DNA of 64,000 nt from an uncultured Bacteroidota bacterium (GTDB taxonomy: Bacteria; Bacteroidota; Bacteroidia; Chitinophagales; Chitinophagaceae): contig CALEZD010000013.1 in assembly GCA_937928385.1 (NCBI GenBank), forward strand, positions 1 to 64,000, given 5' to 3'. The notes under the pieces were generated by a model. That model made no database searches and was not told where the DNA came from. It saw nothing but the letters and a program-made list of their open reading frames with translations. The position numbers and the translations under genes were made by a program. Positions 1 through 9,576 of this stretch are shown in pieces. Positions within the stretch are counted from its first letter, which is position 1; each line of letters begins with the position of its first letter.

Positions 1-2498
1 GTACAAGGCCTGTCGTAATAAGCCATGAAAATTCAAAAGTTATATTCACTGATTATTCTCCAGGCAAGAAAAATCCTATCACGATATTTCGGAATGGTAT
101 GCTTGAGGTGTTTAACCCGGAGCAAAGAAAATTTGTGCCAATTGTAGCATTGGATGAGTCTTTTTCTGCTGCCGCATATTGTACTGATGCTGACGGTAGT
201 TCATGGTTAATAGCAGGAAGGTACCTGCTGCATATAAATCCCGTTACTAAAACTGTGGATACGGCTCTGCTCAACTGGCAGAATGTTAATCAGCACTACA
301 GGCGCAGTCCCGACAATATTACAGTGGACAATAACGGGAACTTATGGATATCTACAACCGGTTTTGGTTTTTATAAACTGAACACAAAACAGCTTAGGTT
401 CAGGCCGCATTTCAATCAATACGAAGAAGCATATAACCTCAGTGGTGACGACAAATCTGTACGTGTCATCACTGAAGGTAATAACAGGTTATATGATGCC
501 GAAGTAGTAGGCAAATGGTATGCGATGCTGCAGGACTATTACAGAGGGAGCCGTAAAAAAATAAGGTCCGGTGCGGATGTGTCATATTCCCGAAAGACAA
601 ACAGCTTCTGGTTTTATGGCAATCCGTCAGAATATGATAGGGATTTTTTTCTCGTGAAGTCGTCATTAGGCAACGATAAAATAACACATACGCCGGTGGT
701 TGAAATAATGCTCTCGGAACATGTATTGCCGGGTTCCATTATTATCAGCAACATAGGAAGCGTGTGGATGGCGGCTACAGCTAAGTTCGACACAGGGAGA
801 AATTACCTGTATTATTACAACGACATCAAGGATACACTGGAGCGTTATGCATTCCCCGGTAAACAAGATTACCTGGGGTATAAATTCGTGGCAGACTGGT
901 ACCAGGAGCCGGGTGGTTTATTCTGGTTCGGGACATCGCAGGGCGTATATTCCTTTCATGAGGAGACAAAAAAATGGAAATACTATAAAAATGATATAGC
1001 GCTTCAATATGACCAGTCTGCCGCTGCCGTACTGTCTGTATGTCCTGATCCTGTTGACGATAATTATGTATGGGCAGGCACGCATGGTAGTGGTTTGTAC
1101 AGGTTGAATAAACGAACAGGGGAGTATAAGCAATTTACAACCGGTGACGGCCTGCCCAATGATGTTATTTACGGTATCATGAGCGACGAGCGTGGTAACC
1201 TATGGATTGGTACCAACAATGGTTTATGCTTGTTTAATCCCAGTACTTTCGGTACCAGGAATTTCACCTCAGATCATGGCCTCCCCGATAATGAATTTAA
1301 CAGGTACAGCTATAGCATAGATACCGCAGGCAATATGTATTGGTCAAATGTAGGTGGGTATGTTCGTTTTCATCCCGATGATTTTTACAAGGACACTATG
1401 CAGTCCCGGGTAGTCATCAACAAGCTGTTGCTCAACAACGAGGAGGTGCTGTATGAAGAAACAAAAGGCAAAAAACGTGATGATGGTTTCGTATTGCCTG
1501 CTCCTATTGAGTTTTGTGATGAACTGGTAGTGCCACACGGTATCAATACGTTTACCCTGGGATTTGCTGTGCTTGATTTATCTATCCCCACCATGAACCA
1601 ATATAAATATATGCTGGAGGGGTTTAATGACGATTGGGTAGACGCAGGTACCAGGCACGAAGCTACATTCACCAACCTCAGCCCCGGTAATTATACTTTC
1701 AAAGTGCTGGGCTGTAACAGCGAGCATATATGGAATAAAGAACCCGCTATAATAGATATACGCATATTGCCACCCTGGTGGGGCACCTGGTGGTTCAGGG
1801 GGCTATTGGCACTGTTGCTGGCGGGCATCATTTATGCCATATACCGCATCCGGCTGTACCAGTTGCTGCGCGTAGAGCGGATGAGAAATGATATAGCCCA
1901 GGATTTGCACGATGAGATTGGCTCAACGCTCAGCAGTACTGCATTGTATATGACGGTGATACAAAAGACTGCACAGTCGCTGCCACCAAATACAAGTGTA
2001 TTGATAGATAAAGTGGCTGGAAATACTTCGGACATGATGGAAAAGATGAACGACATAGTGTGGGCTACTAAAACCGATAATGACAGCCTGCAAAAAGTCA
2101 TCAACAGGATGAGGGCTTTTGCTGTCAGCACTACCGAAGCCAAGGGTATAGTCCTGAATTTCACTGCGGATATAGCATACGACCAGTTTAAAATGACCAT
2201 GCAGCAACGCAAAAACATTTACCTGTTATTTAAAGAGTCCATTAATAATGCCGTTAAGCATTCACATTGTCGCAGTATCAATGTGAATATAAGAGCTTCC
2301 CGTAGCCTTTTCGATATGAAGATTATCGATGATGGCAGCGGCTTCAATAAGGAGGCCACTATGCTCAACGAAGATTCTATGAGTGGGAACGGGCTGAATA
2401 GTATGCAACAACGTGCTGCTCAAATAGGCGCTGAATTGAAGATATACAGTACAGAGGGTATAGGAACTACGGTGCTGCTGGTATTAAATACCAGGTAA
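1..2498 (+). CDS. Propeller-type sensor histidine kinase, N-terminus outside the window
   Basis: Membrane sensor kinase of a two-component system. The frame is open to the first base (first whole codon at 3), so the ATG at 99 is internal and the start lies upstream of the window. Visible in order: beta-propeller repeats of the Reg_prop kind (for example NLWIGTNNGLCLFN), a Y_Y_Y domain at about 1560-1760 ending GNYTFKV, one membrane helix at about 1775-1850, a HisKA_3 helix with the phosphoacceptor His in DLHDEIGSTLSS (about 1900-1940), and an HATPase domain with N box ESINNAVKHS, G1 DDGSGF and G2 GNGLNSM. It should sense something in the periplasm and pass phosphate to the LuxR-type regulator 51 bases downstream. 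The ligand cannot be read from sequence. Domain call is sure. Confidence 0.93.
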   Translation, partial: TRPVVISHENSKVIFTDYSPGKKNPITIFRNGMLEVFNPEQRKFVPIVALDESFSAAAYCTDADGSSWLIAGRYLLHINPVTKTVDTALLNWQNVNQHYRRSPDNITVDNNGNLWISTTGFGFYKLNTKQLRFRPHFNQYEEAYNLSGDDKSVRVITEGNNRLYDAEVVGKWYAMLQDYYRGSRKKIRSGADVSYSRKTNSFWFYGNPSEYDRDFFLVKSSLGNDKITHTPVVEIMLSEHVLPGSIIISNIGSVWMAATAKFDTGRNYLYYYNDIKDTLERYAFPGKQDYLGYKFVADWYQEPGGLFWFGTSQGVYSFHEETKKWKYYKNDIALQYDQSAAAVLSVCPDPVDDNYVWAGTHGSGLYRLNKRTGEYKQFTTGDGLPNDVIYGIMSDERGNLWIGTNNGLCLFNPSTFGTRNFTSDHGLPDNEFNRYSYSIDTAGNMYWSNVGGYVRFHPDDFYKDTMQSRVVINKLLLNNEEVLYEETKGKKRDDGFVLPAPIEFCDELVVPHGINTFTLGFAVLDLSIPTMNQYKYMLEGFNDDWVDAGTRHEATFTNLSPGNYTFKVLGCNSEHIWNKEPAIIDIRILPPWWGTWWFRGLLALLLAGIIYAIYRIRLYQLLRVERMRNDIAQDLHDEIGSTLSSTALYMTVIQKTAQSLPPNTSVLIDKVAGNTSDMMEKMNDIVWATKTDNDSLQKVINRMRAFAVSTTEAKGIVLNFTADIAYDQFKMTMQQRKNIYLLFKESINNAVKHSHCRSINVNIRASRSLFDMKIIDDGSGFNKEATMLNEDSMSGNGLNSMQQRAAQIGAELKIYSTEGIGTTVLLVLNTR

Positions 2499-2549
2499 AT
2501 CATTGAAATCAATGATGGATTAAGCAAAGAGAACATATATTTTTATATC

Positions 2550-3191
2550 GTGAAAATAAGGGTAGCAATATTTGATGACAACGCAGAGCGCAGGCAGGCT
2601 TTGAAATTGCTGATAGAAGCTATGCCCGATATGGAGTGTGTAGCCATGTTTCCCGATTGCCGCAATGTAATTGAGAAGATTACCAACAGCCGGCCCGATG
2701 TAGTGCTGATGGACATAGATATGCCACATGTTGATGGGGTACAAGGGGTAGTTGAAATAAGAAAAGTCTATCCTGACCTGAAAATACTGATGCAAACCGT
2801 ATTTGAGGATAATGATAAGATATTTGCGGCCATCTGTGCAGGTGCTAATGGCTATATGCTCAAACAAGAAAGCCCGCTGAAACTGCTGGATGCCATATCA
2901 GAGGTGTTTACAGGCGGCTCGCCTATGACCCCTGTCATAGCTACCAGGGTGCTTACCTATTTCAAAAATTCACAAAGCAGACCAAGCAAAGAAAAATTTA
3001 ACCTTACAGGCCGCGAACTGGAAATACTGGAATACCTGGTGAAAGGCTATAGTTATAAAATGATTGCCGCAGAATGTCATGTTTCATATCCTACGGTTAA
3101 TACACATATATCCAATATTTACAACAAGCTCCAGGTGCAGTCAGCCTCAGGCGCGGTGTCTGTCGCGCTGAAAGAAGGCCTGGTCAAATAA
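2550..3191 (+). CDS. LuxR/NarL-family response regulator
   Basis: DNA-binding response regulator, 213 residues. The receiver domain has acidic residues DD at 9-10, phosphoacceptor Asp55 in VLMDIDMP and the conserved Lys in MLKQESP. The C-terminal third is a LuxR-type helix-turn-helix (LTGRELEILEYLVKG, then ATVNTH-like SYPTVNTHISNI). The start is GTG; no ATG fits upstream and the receiver begins at once (MKIRVAIFDD). It follows the propeller kinase by 51 bases on the same strand and is its probable partner, a common pairing for kinases with HisKA_3. A strong terminator follows, so the pair ends a transcription unit. Target genes are unknown. Confidence 0.93.
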   Translation: MKIRVAIFDDNAERRQALKLLIEAMPDMECVAMFPDCRNVIEKITNSRPDVVLMDIDMPHVDGVQGVVEIRKVYPDLKILMQTVFEDNDKIFAAICAGANGYMLKQESPLKLLDAISEVFTGGSPMTPVIATRVLTYFKNSQSRPSKEKFNLTGRELEILEYLVKGYSYKMIAAECHVSYPTVNTHISNIYNKLQVQSASGAVSVALKEGLVK

Positions 3192-3221
3192 TTGTCATAG
3201 TCATTACCCCTGGATAACGAA

Positions 3222-3256
3222 CAGCCCCGCACTTATGTTGCGGGGCTGCAATTTTT
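3222..3256 (+). terminator. Rho-independent terminator after the two-component pair
   Basis: Perfect 10-base-pair stem CAGCCCCGCA / TGCGGGGCTG with a 7-base loop, then CAATTTTTC. It lies 30 bases after the regulator stop codon. Confidence 0.88.
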
Positions 3257-3276
3257 CAGCTCTTGTGTATTTATAG

Positions 3277-3295
3277 CTTATTACTAACCACTAAA
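3277..3295 (+). repeat. CTTATTACTAACCACTAAA intergenic motif, copy 1
   Basis: A 19-base motif between the terminator and the 3' end of the convergent mutase gene. It matches 51817-51835 at 18 of 19 bases. Function unknown. Confidence 0.5.
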
Positions 3296-3308
3296 CCCTA
3301 ACTACTAT

Positions 3309-4712
3309 TTACAGTATCGTCTTTTTTACCTCTGCCAGTATATCGGCTGTTTCTTCTTTGCTGTTACCTTCTGCATACACACGCAGCAGTGGCTCTGTGC
3401 CCGATGCGCGCAGCATCACCCAGCCACCGTTGTCCAGGTGGTATTTCACGCCGTCTGTCTTCTCTGTACGGTTGAAAGTGTATTTTCCGAAAGCTGTATA
3501 GCCATCAGTGCCTGCCTTGTTGATGATGGCTTCTTTCAGATTGTTGTCTATTGTCAGGTCGTTGCGGTCGTACACAAAGGTCCCGACTACGCCATATACC
3601 TCTTCACACAACTGTTTCAGCGTCTTGCCCGTTTCGGTCATAAACTGGTATATCAGCAGCCCGTCGTAGATGCCATCACGCTCAGGTATATGGCCCTTCA
3701 CGGCTATACCGCCGCTTTCCTCACCTCCTACCAGCACGTCCTCATTCACCATTATCTCGCTGATGTATTTAAAACCTATTGGCGTTACTTCTACAGGCAG
3801 CCCGTAAGCCTCGCTCATGCGTTTCACCCTGTCCGTTACCGAGAAGGCGATGGCTACCTTGCCGGTCATGTTTTTATACTTGTGCAGGTAGTGTATCAGT
3901 ATCAGCAATATATGGTGCGCATCTACAAAGTTGCCATCCTCGTCGTACAGGCCTATACGGTCTGCGTCGCCATCCGTCGCCAGGCCTATCTTCAGCTCAG
4001 GTGTAGTGGCCATAGTATGTGCCAGTTCTTTCAGGTTCTTGTCTATTGGCTCAGGTGCCTGCCCGTGAAAGCCCGGGTTATAGTCGCAATGCAGCAGGGT
4101 AGCGTTGGGCAGCAGGCGGCGTATCACGTTCTGGCCCGCACCGTACATAGCATCGTACGCCATTTTAAAGGGCGACTTGTTCAGCGCAACGAAGTCAAAA
4201 TGCTCCTGTAGGTAGCTCACGTACATATCCTCCAGCGCCACATATTCCAGCATACCTGTTTCTTCCAGTTGGTCCAGCGATACGCCCGGTATTTCTACTT
4301 CTTCGGGTATCAGCGCCTCTACCTCTGCTATATGTTTGGGGCTGGTGGGTCCTCCGTGGGGGCCTTTCAGTTTATAGCCATTATATGTCGGCGGGTTGTG
4401 CGATGCGGTAATTACCACGCCCTGGTCGGCTCCCAGTTTCAGCACCCCGAACGACAGCATAGGGGTACTGATATACCCCTGTGCCATAATCACTTTTACG
4501 CCATTGGCGCACAGCACATCGGCCACCGTTTCCGTAAACATTGGCCCGCCAAAGCGGCAATCGTGCCCCACCACTACTTTGGGGGTAGGATTGCTTTTTT
4601 TCAGCCAGTCGGCCAACGCTTTCGATACGCGGGCTACATTATATACTGTAAAATCCTTTGCTATGATAGCCCTCCAGCCATCCGTACCAAACTTAATTTT
4701 GTCAGGAGTCAT
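3309..4712 (-). CDS. Phosphoglucomutase/phosphomannomutase family enzyme
   Basis: Alpha-D-phosphohexomutase, 467 residues, the usual size for the bacterial PGM/PMM group. It interconverts sugar 1- and 6-phosphates (glucose or mannose; possibly glucosamine) through a phosphoserine. All four signature loops are present: catalytic Ser104 in TASHNPPTYNG, the metal loop DGDADR at 247-252, the sugar-specificity loop GEESGG at 330-335, and the phosphate-binding loop RASGTEPLLRVYAE near the C-terminus. A TATTTTTG promoter box lies about 50 bases upstream. Convergent with the two-component pair, and single-gene in appearance. Which hexose it prefers cannot be decided from sequence; the GEESGG loop is typical of enzymes acting on both glucose and mannose phosphates. 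Confidence 0.9.
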   Translation of the reverse strand: MTPDKIKFGTDGWRAIIAKDFTVYNVARVSKALADWLKKSNPTPKVVVGHDCRFGGPMFTETVADVLCANGVKVIMAQGYISTPMLSFGVLKLGADQGVVITASHNPPTYNGYKLKGPHGGPTSPKHIAEVEALIPEEVEIPGVSLDQLEETGMLEYVALEDMYVSYLQEHFDFVALNKSPFKMAYDAMYGAGQNVIRRLLPNATLLHCDYNPGFHGQAPEPIDKNLKELAHTMATTPELKIGLATDGDADRIGLYDEDGNFVDAHHILLILIHYLHKYKNMTGKVAIAFSVTDRVKRMSEAYGLPVEVTPIGFKYISEIMVNEDVLVGGEESGGIAVKGHIPERDGIYDGLLIYQFMTETGKTLKQLCEEVYGVVGTFVYDRNDLTIDNNLKEAIINKAGTDGYTAFGKYTFNRTEKTDGVKYHLDNGGWVMLRASGTEPLLRVYAEGNSKEETADILAEVKKTIL

Positions 4713-4761
4713 ATAAAAAGTAAAAAAGTTAATGTTAGTCCCCTAATGGGGTAATGAGCCG

Positions 4762-4769
4762 CAAAAATA
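4762..4769 (-). promoter_or_regulatory. TATTTTTG -7 box for the phosphohexomutase gene
   Basis: On the minus strand TATTTTTG matches the Bacteroidota sigma-ABfr -7 consensus TAnnTTTG. It predicts a 5' leader of about 43 bases. A clear -33 TTTG was not found. Confidence 0.45.
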
Positions 4770-4853
4770 GTACAATAAAGGTTAATTGGTTAAAATGTTA
4801 AAGTTGTCAGCCACATATTCAAAATGTTTGGGGGCTATATTAATATTACGCCG

Positions 4854-5222
4854 ATGAAAAAGATACTTAATCTATGCCTGCTATTCAGCTCACTGCTGGG
4901 TTACCTGGAGTGGGGTGGCGGACAGCACTCTTTCCTCGGTCAGGCCGAATACGAATTGCTCTTCGGCAGCAGCACCACCGATAACTTCGCGCACCCCTTC
5001 GTGCTCATACCACTGGCGGGGCAGTTGTTGCTGTTCATTACCCTCTTCCAGAAGACACCTTCGCGTATACTTACCTATACGGGTCTGGCATCGCTGAGCC
5101 TCCTGCTGCTGTTCATCTTTGCTATTGGCATCATGGGCATGAACTTCAAAATGATTGCCTCCGTAATACCCTTTATCGTTTTTGGCATTTTGGTGATAAG
5201 GTATAACAGGAAGGTGAAATAA
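4854..5222 (+). CDS. Small four-helix membrane protein, function unknown
   Basis: About 122 residues with four hydrophobic segments (ILNLCLLFSSLLGYLEW, FVLIPLAGQLLLFITLF, ILTYTGLASLSLLLLFIF, MIASVIPFIVFGILVI) and a basic C-terminus, so an inner-membrane protein. The frame is open from an ATG at 4824, but the ATG at 4854 (MKKILNL) gives a normal membrane start and is preferred. It stands alone between the divergent mutase gene and the convergent cyclase gene. I do not recognise the family. Confidence 0.72.
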   Translation: MKKILNLCLLFSSLLGYLEWGGGQHSFLGQAEYELLFGSSTTDNFAHPFVLIPLAGQLLLFITLFQKTPSRILTYTGLASLSLLLLFIFAIGIMGMNFKMIASVIPFIVFGILVIRYNRKVK

Positions 5223-5257
5223 CTGAATGAAGAATTGCGGGTACTATTGAAGATATC

Positions 5258-7264
5258 TTAAGCAACAACACTGTCCACAAAATACATCTTCAGCATTCCC
5301 TTATTCTTGGCCTCTATCTCACCGCGATAGGTGCAGGTGAATTTGTCTTTCACCAGTTCGTAAGTAGTTTGTGATATGTTGATTTTACTCGCTTCGCTTC
5401 TTTGCTCCATTCGGGCAGCCGTGTTCACAGTGTCCCCCCATATATCATAGGCGAATTTTCTGACACCTACTATGCCCGCTACTACAGGGCCACTGTGCAC
5501 ACCTATTCTTATCTCAAAGGTATCATCACCCATCGTAGCCTTCCTGTCTTGCATGAACTTCCTTATCTCTATCGCAGCCTGTATTACCTTTTCAGCATGT
5601 GCCGGGTCTTGTACCGGCAGCCCGCATACAGCCAGGTAGGCGTCGCCTATAGTCTTTATTTTTTCGATATCGTATTTGGCTGTAATATCATCAAATGCCT
5701 TGAAACAAGTGTGGAGTTCCTCCACCAGCTTTTCTGTGCCCATACGCTCACCTGCACCGGTAAAGTTGATAAAATCAGTAAAAAGCACTGTCACTTCATC
5801 AAAGTGTTTTGCCGTGGTGGCACCGCGGTCTTTCAATTCGTTGCTCACTTCTTCGGGCAGAATATTGAGCAGCAACTCTTCAGACTTCAGCTTTTCTTCT
5901 GAGAGTTTGCTTTTTTGAACGGTGAGCTGCTTATTGTTCTTCACAATAAAAAATGAGAACCCAAGCAGCAACAACACAACTCCGGCACCTATATAAGTAT
6001 ACGTCTTTTGCTTCTGCAGTTTTAATGCGTTCAGTTTTTTGGTTTCTGCATTTTTCAGACTATCCGCCAGTTGCTTTCTCTGGTACTCACCTTCTACTTC
6101 CAGTCTTGTTATTTTTTCGTTATTTTCTTTATTAAACACAGAGTCTTTATAAATAATACTCTGTTCGTATGCCCTAAGGGCTTCTTTATAATTGCCCGAT
6201 AATTCATAGGCTGCGGCTAAATTGTTGTAGATACTTTGCAAATCACCGATTAAGCCAAGAGACGTGTAATGTTCAATTGCTTTATTATAGTACATGACCG
6301 CGTTTTGCAGATTGTCTGCCTTCATATTCGATGCCGTTCTATAGCCTTCATTATCACTGCTGCTGTCTTTTGCCATTTCCAGGTACAAGTCTGCAATAGC
6401 GGCAACGCCGATAACAAATGCCCTTTTTTCACCAATCTTTTCAGCTATGTTCATGCTTTTTATGTAGCATGATAAAGCCTCTTTATAATTTTTATGATTC
6501 AAATAATAGGAACCTATATTCCCTGTAGCACTCAGTATTCCGTATTGAAACCCGATATCCTCATATAACTTCAGCGCTTGCTTGTAAGAGCTTAATGCCA
6601 ATGCGTCCTCACCACGGTTTTTGTAGATGTTTGCCCTATTATTTAAGATATCGGCAATGCCTCTTTTATTACCCAATTCCTCATAAATTTTAAGCGACTG
6701 CTTCATATAGTCTAAAGCTTTAGTATCACGCTGCATAGAATGATACAGATTGCCGATATTGCCTAAAGTTCTTGCTGTGCCTAATTTATCTCCCAACTCC
6801 TCAAATATTTTCAATGCCTTTAGGTAATACTCTAATGCCTCTGCATAATTGCCGGTAGCCAAGTTCACATTTGCCAAATTTCTCAACAAAGTTGCTATAG
6901 CGCCGTGTTCTTTTATGGCTTCAAATATTTTCAGGCTTCTTTTATAATAGTCTAGCGCTTTAGGATAGCTGGTTATTGCATTATAATTTAAGCCCAACGC
7001 TAATAAGGTTACAGCCTGTCCACGTTCCCAGTCCAATTTCTTTGCCAGGGCATAGCCTTGTTCTCCGTATTTGATACCTTCATCGGGTGCAATATCGGCA
7101 TACGTATAAGAAAGTGATCTTAGAATGTTTACTTTATTAGTATCCTCTTTTGCTTTAGGTAATTCAACTAAAAGTGAATCAATTCTTTCTTGTCCAGGCT
7201 TCTGGGCAAACAGGTTTGAGTTGAATGCCATGATAAATATGAAAAACAACAGGGTGCGAAACAT
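5258..7264 (-). CDS. TPR-containing class III adenylate cyclase
   Basis: Signal peptide ending at FAQ, then about ten tetratricopeptide repeats (residues 35-390) that would lie outside the cytoplasmic membrane, a basic coiled stretch, one membrane helix at about 422-442, a coiled-coil linker, and a C-terminal class III cyclase domain (491-668). Catalytic residues are complete: metal-binding Asp497 (LFTDF) and Asp541 (IGDAY), purine-reading Lys537 and Asp607 (YDIWGDTVN), and transition-state Asn614 and Arg618. The Lys/Asp pair is that of adenylate rather than guanylate cyclases, so cAMP is the expected product. The layout resembles TPR histidine kinases with the kinase replaced by a cyclase. 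A TAAATTTC box ends a few bases before the start codon. The sensed signal is unknown. Confidence 0.88.
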   Translation of the reverse strand: MFRTLLFFIFIMAFNSNLFAQKPGQERIDSLLVELPKAKEDTNKVNILRSLSYTYADIAPDEGIKYGEQGYALAKKLDWERGQAVTLLALGLNYNAITSYPKALDYYKRSLKIFEAIKEHGAIATLLRNLANVNLATGNYAEALEYYLKALKIFEELGDKLGTARTLGNIGNLYHSMQRDTKALDYMKQSLKIYEELGNKRGIADILNNRANIYKNRGEDALALSSYKQALKLYEDIGFQYGILSATGNIGSYYLNHKNYKEALSCYIKSMNIAEKIGEKRAFVIGVAAIADLYLEMAKDSSSDNEGYRTASNMKADNLQNAVMYYNKAIEHYTSLGLIGDLQSIYNNLAAAYELSGNYKEALRAYEQSIIYKDSVFNKENNEKITRLEVEGEYQRKQLADSLKNAETKKLNALKLQKQKTYTYIGAGVVLLLLGFSFFIVKNNKQLTVQKSKLSEEKLKSEELLLNILPEEVSNELKDRGATTAKHFDEVTVLFTDFINFTGAGERMGTEKLVEELHTCFKAFDDITAKYDIEKIKTIGDAYLAVCGLPVQDPAHAEKVIQAAIEIRKFMQDRKATMGDDTFEIRIGVHSGPVVAGIVGVRKFAYDIWGDTVNTAARMEQRSEASKINISQTTYELVKDKFTCTYRGEIEAKNKGMLKMYFVDSVVA

Positions 7265-7268
7265 GCAT

Positions 7269-7276
7269 GAAATTTA
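7269..7276 (-). promoter_or_regulatory. TAAATTTC -7 box at the cyclase start
   Basis: On the minus strand TAAATTTC (one base from TAnnTTTG) ends four bases before the ATG, so the message would be almost leaderless. Confidence 0.35.
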
Positions 7277-7377
7277 CTCTAATGTACATATTTACCCTAA
7301 TAATGTTACACGGTAAAAGATGGGTTCGTTATGTCACGGGAAACGCAGTTTCTATAGAAATTTATGAAGCAGTTCTG

Positions 7378-7385
7378 TAACTTTC
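7378..7385 (+). promoter_or_regulatory. TAACTTTC -7 box before the BNR-repeat protein
   Basis: TAACTTTC, one base off TAnnTTTG, four bases before the ATG at 7390. It implies a leaderless or nearly leaderless transcript. Confidence 0.35.
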
Positions 7386-7389
7386 CCCC

Positions 7390-8451
7390 ATGCGCCACAC
7401 CACACTATTACTTTTTATTCTGCTCATAGCCACAGCCTCCTTCGGGCAGATGTATTCATTGAAATATATTGACACCAGGATCGATGCCTCCTTTCGTGGT
7501 ATGTCAGTAGCACAAGATGATGCGGTATGGGTATGCGGCAGCAAAGGCTGGGTGGGCCGCATTACTGACAGCGGGAACCGCAGGAGGTTCCTCAGGGTGC
7601 CGGGTTACGACGATTGCGACTTCCGTACTGTGTATGCCTTCGATGCCAGCCATGCCATCATCGCCAATGCCGGCAGCCCTGCCTATGTCCTGCATACTTC
7701 CGATGGTGGCTATACCTGGAAGGAGGTGTATACGAATACCGATAGCGCGGCTTTTATTGACGGTATAGATTTCTGGAACAAGAAGGACGGCCTCATACAT
7801 GGCGACCCCATCAACGGGCGTATGCTGCTGCTTTATACAAAAGACGGTGGCCGTACCTGGAAAGAACGAAAACAAAAACACAGGCCGCAGATGGGGGAGG
7901 GCGAAGCCTCTTTCGCCGCCAGCGGCACCGCTATTAGTTGCTTTCTCCACAGTGCAGTGGTGTTAGCTGTGGGTGGTAAAACGTCTAAGCTCTACTTTTC
8001 ACGCAACCGCGGCAGGCGCTGGCGCAGTATACCCACCCCCATGCTGGCAACGTCAGCAAGTACAGGCATATTTTCATTTAAGGTTGGGCAGGACTGTGCA
8101 TGGAACTGGATGATAGCCGGCGGCGACTACCGCAACGATACGGTAAGCACAGCTAACTTTTTCTACTCGAACAACAAAGGGAAAGACTGGTCTGCCCCGC
8201 AAACCACCACACGCGGCTACCGCGAATGCCTGGCGCAAATAGATACAGACTCTACCTCAAAAAAGAGCAGGGCAAGGGCCACCTTTGCCGTAGGCCCATC
8301 CGGTATAGATATCTCTACCGACGACGGCCTGAACTGGAAACGCCTGTCCGACGAAAAAGGCTTTCATGTGATGAAACCGAGCATTGACGGAAACCGAATA
8401 TTTCTTGCAGGCGCCAACGGTAAACTGGCTATTATGAGCACGACACCATAG
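7390..8451 (+). CDS. Secreted YCF48/BNR-repeat beta-propeller protein
   Basis: 353 residues. The signal peptide MRHTTLLLFILLIATASFGQ is followed by repeated BNR/Asp-box motifs (TSDGGYTWKEV, TKDGGRTWKE, SRNRGRRWRS, SNNKGKDWSA, STDDGLNWKRL), one per propeller blade. This is the YCF48-like or sialidase-type propeller fold; related proteins are often labelled oxidoreductase without proof. It has no sialidase catalytic Arg/Tyr set that I can see, so a binding or structural role in periplasm or outer membrane is more likely. It lies divergent to the cyclase and convergent to the next gene, apparently monocistronic. Confidence 0.8.
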   Translation: MRHTTLLLFILLIATASFGQMYSLKYIDTRIDASFRGMSVAQDDAVWVCGSKGWVGRITDSGNRRRFLRVPGYDDCDFRTVYAFDASHAIIANAGSPAYVLHTSDGGYTWKEVYTNTDSAAFIDGIDFWNKKDGLIHGDPINGRMLLLYTKDGGRTWKERKQKHRPQMGEGEASFAASGTAISCFLHSAVVLAVGGKTSKLYFSRNRGRRWRSIPTPMLATSASTGIFSFKVGQDCAWNWMIAGGDYRNDTVSTANFFYSNNKGKDWSAPQTTTRGYRECLAQIDTDSTSKKSRARATFAVGPSGIDISTDDGLNWKRLSDEKGFHVMKPSIDGNRIFLAGANGKLAIMSTTP

Positions 8452-8472
8452 GGGTACACTCGCGCCAGGAAA

Positions 8473-9576
8473 CTACAACCTGCACGCCCCATACCCCCAA
8501 CCCATAAATATCTTATTACGCAGGGCGAAGTTGTTCTTGGCAATTTCCGTTTTTACGGGTTTTATATAAAACTTTGCCCGTGCCGAATCAATCTTCTCTA
8601 TAGGCACACGGTAAGTATGTGAAGTGATATGATGCCCTCTCCCCGTCGTGCCTGTCCCGAAATACCGCATGGTGTTTCTGCGGCGGGCCTGGGTGGTACT
8701 GTCCACATTCCAGTTAATCTGGAAATCCAGTACATAAGCTATGTCCTTCGGGTGCAGGTACCCGGCCTCTATCTGCTGTATATACACCTCATCAGGAAAG
8801 AAATTAAAACCGAAGTATGTGGCATAATGCACCATGACAGCAAAGAACAATGTAGAATACAATCCGTATTCTTCCAGTGTAAATTGCCCTGCTCCTATGT
8901 TGTAATTATATCCTTCTTTGTATAGCTCATATAGTTCCATCATATCCGGTGTGCCCGTTTTCAGTTCTTTCATGATGTCTGTCTGCTCCAGTCCTATCAG
9001 TTTGTCCGACGGCCAGCCTTTCTCCAGTATCAATTTTTTCAGTTCTCCCCATGTTTTTTCAATCTGTGGCTTATACCTGCGTCCATTTTCAGGGCCAAAC
9101 CCCTCGCCTTTCATGGGATTTTTCTCCATCTGGTCGTACCCGTACAGGCTGTACATTTTCTTCAGGGCAGGTGTGTCTATTCCGGCAAGGTATTTTGGCC
9201 GGTTACGTTTGTATATAGCGGCTACGCTGTCATCGTACTTGGCAAACAGGGGATGTTTTTTGATATAAGGTATGTACATCATATGCCTGGGCATCAGCCC
9301 GTTTTCAGTCCCTTTGTCCACAAATGCCAAAAATGCTTTGGCGTTGCTATCGTACAGAGCCAGTTCTATCGCAGTCATACAGTCATGCACAAATACAAAA
9401 TCATATTTACTGAATGTATTTTGATAAGTAACTAAAGCGCCCTTGATATCATTCATTACAAAAGCCTGCTCTTCAGCTTTATTGATGTCCAGGTGGTAAT
9501 ACTTGTAATTCTTCTGTTGGGCGATGGCAGAATAATGAAGGCAGGTGAATACCAGGATGAAATATATAAACCGCAT
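8473..9576 (-). CDS. Secreted protein of unknown function
   Basis: 367 residues with a signal peptide (MRFIYFILVFTCLHYSAIAQ) and no membrane segment after it. The mature part is soluble, rich in Tyr and Lys, with several DNA-free motifs such as YKYYHLDINKAEEQAFV near the start and a His-rich patch GRGHHITSHTYRVP near residue 325. No known domain is recognised. It is convergent with the BNR protein (21 bases between stops), and a TAAATATA box lies about 20 bases upstream of its start. It is probably periplasmic or surface-exposed; similar lone proteins are common in this phylum. Confidence 0.7.
   Translation of the reverse strand: MRFIYFILVFTCLHYSAIAQQKNYKYYHLDINKAEEQAFVMNDIKGALVTYQNTFSKYDFVFVHDCMTAIELALYDSNAKAFLAFVDKGTENGLMPRHMMYIPYIKKHPLFAKYDDSVAAIYKRNRPKYLAGIDTPALKKMYSLYGYDQMEKNPMKGEGFGPENGRRYKPQIEKTWGELKKLILEKGWPSDKLIGLEQTDIMKELKTGTPDMMELYELYKEGYNYNIGAGQFTLEEYGLYSTLFFAVMVHYATYFGFNFFPDEVYIQQIEAGYLHPKDIAYVLDFQINWNVDSTTQARRRNTMRYFGTGTTGRGHHITSHTYRVPIEKIDSARAKFYIKPVKTEIAKNNFALRNKIFMGWGYGACRL

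Noticed and set aside
3438..4211. 257-codon frame antisense to the phosphohexomutase
   Set aside because: Fully contained in a gene with all catalytic motifs on the other strand.
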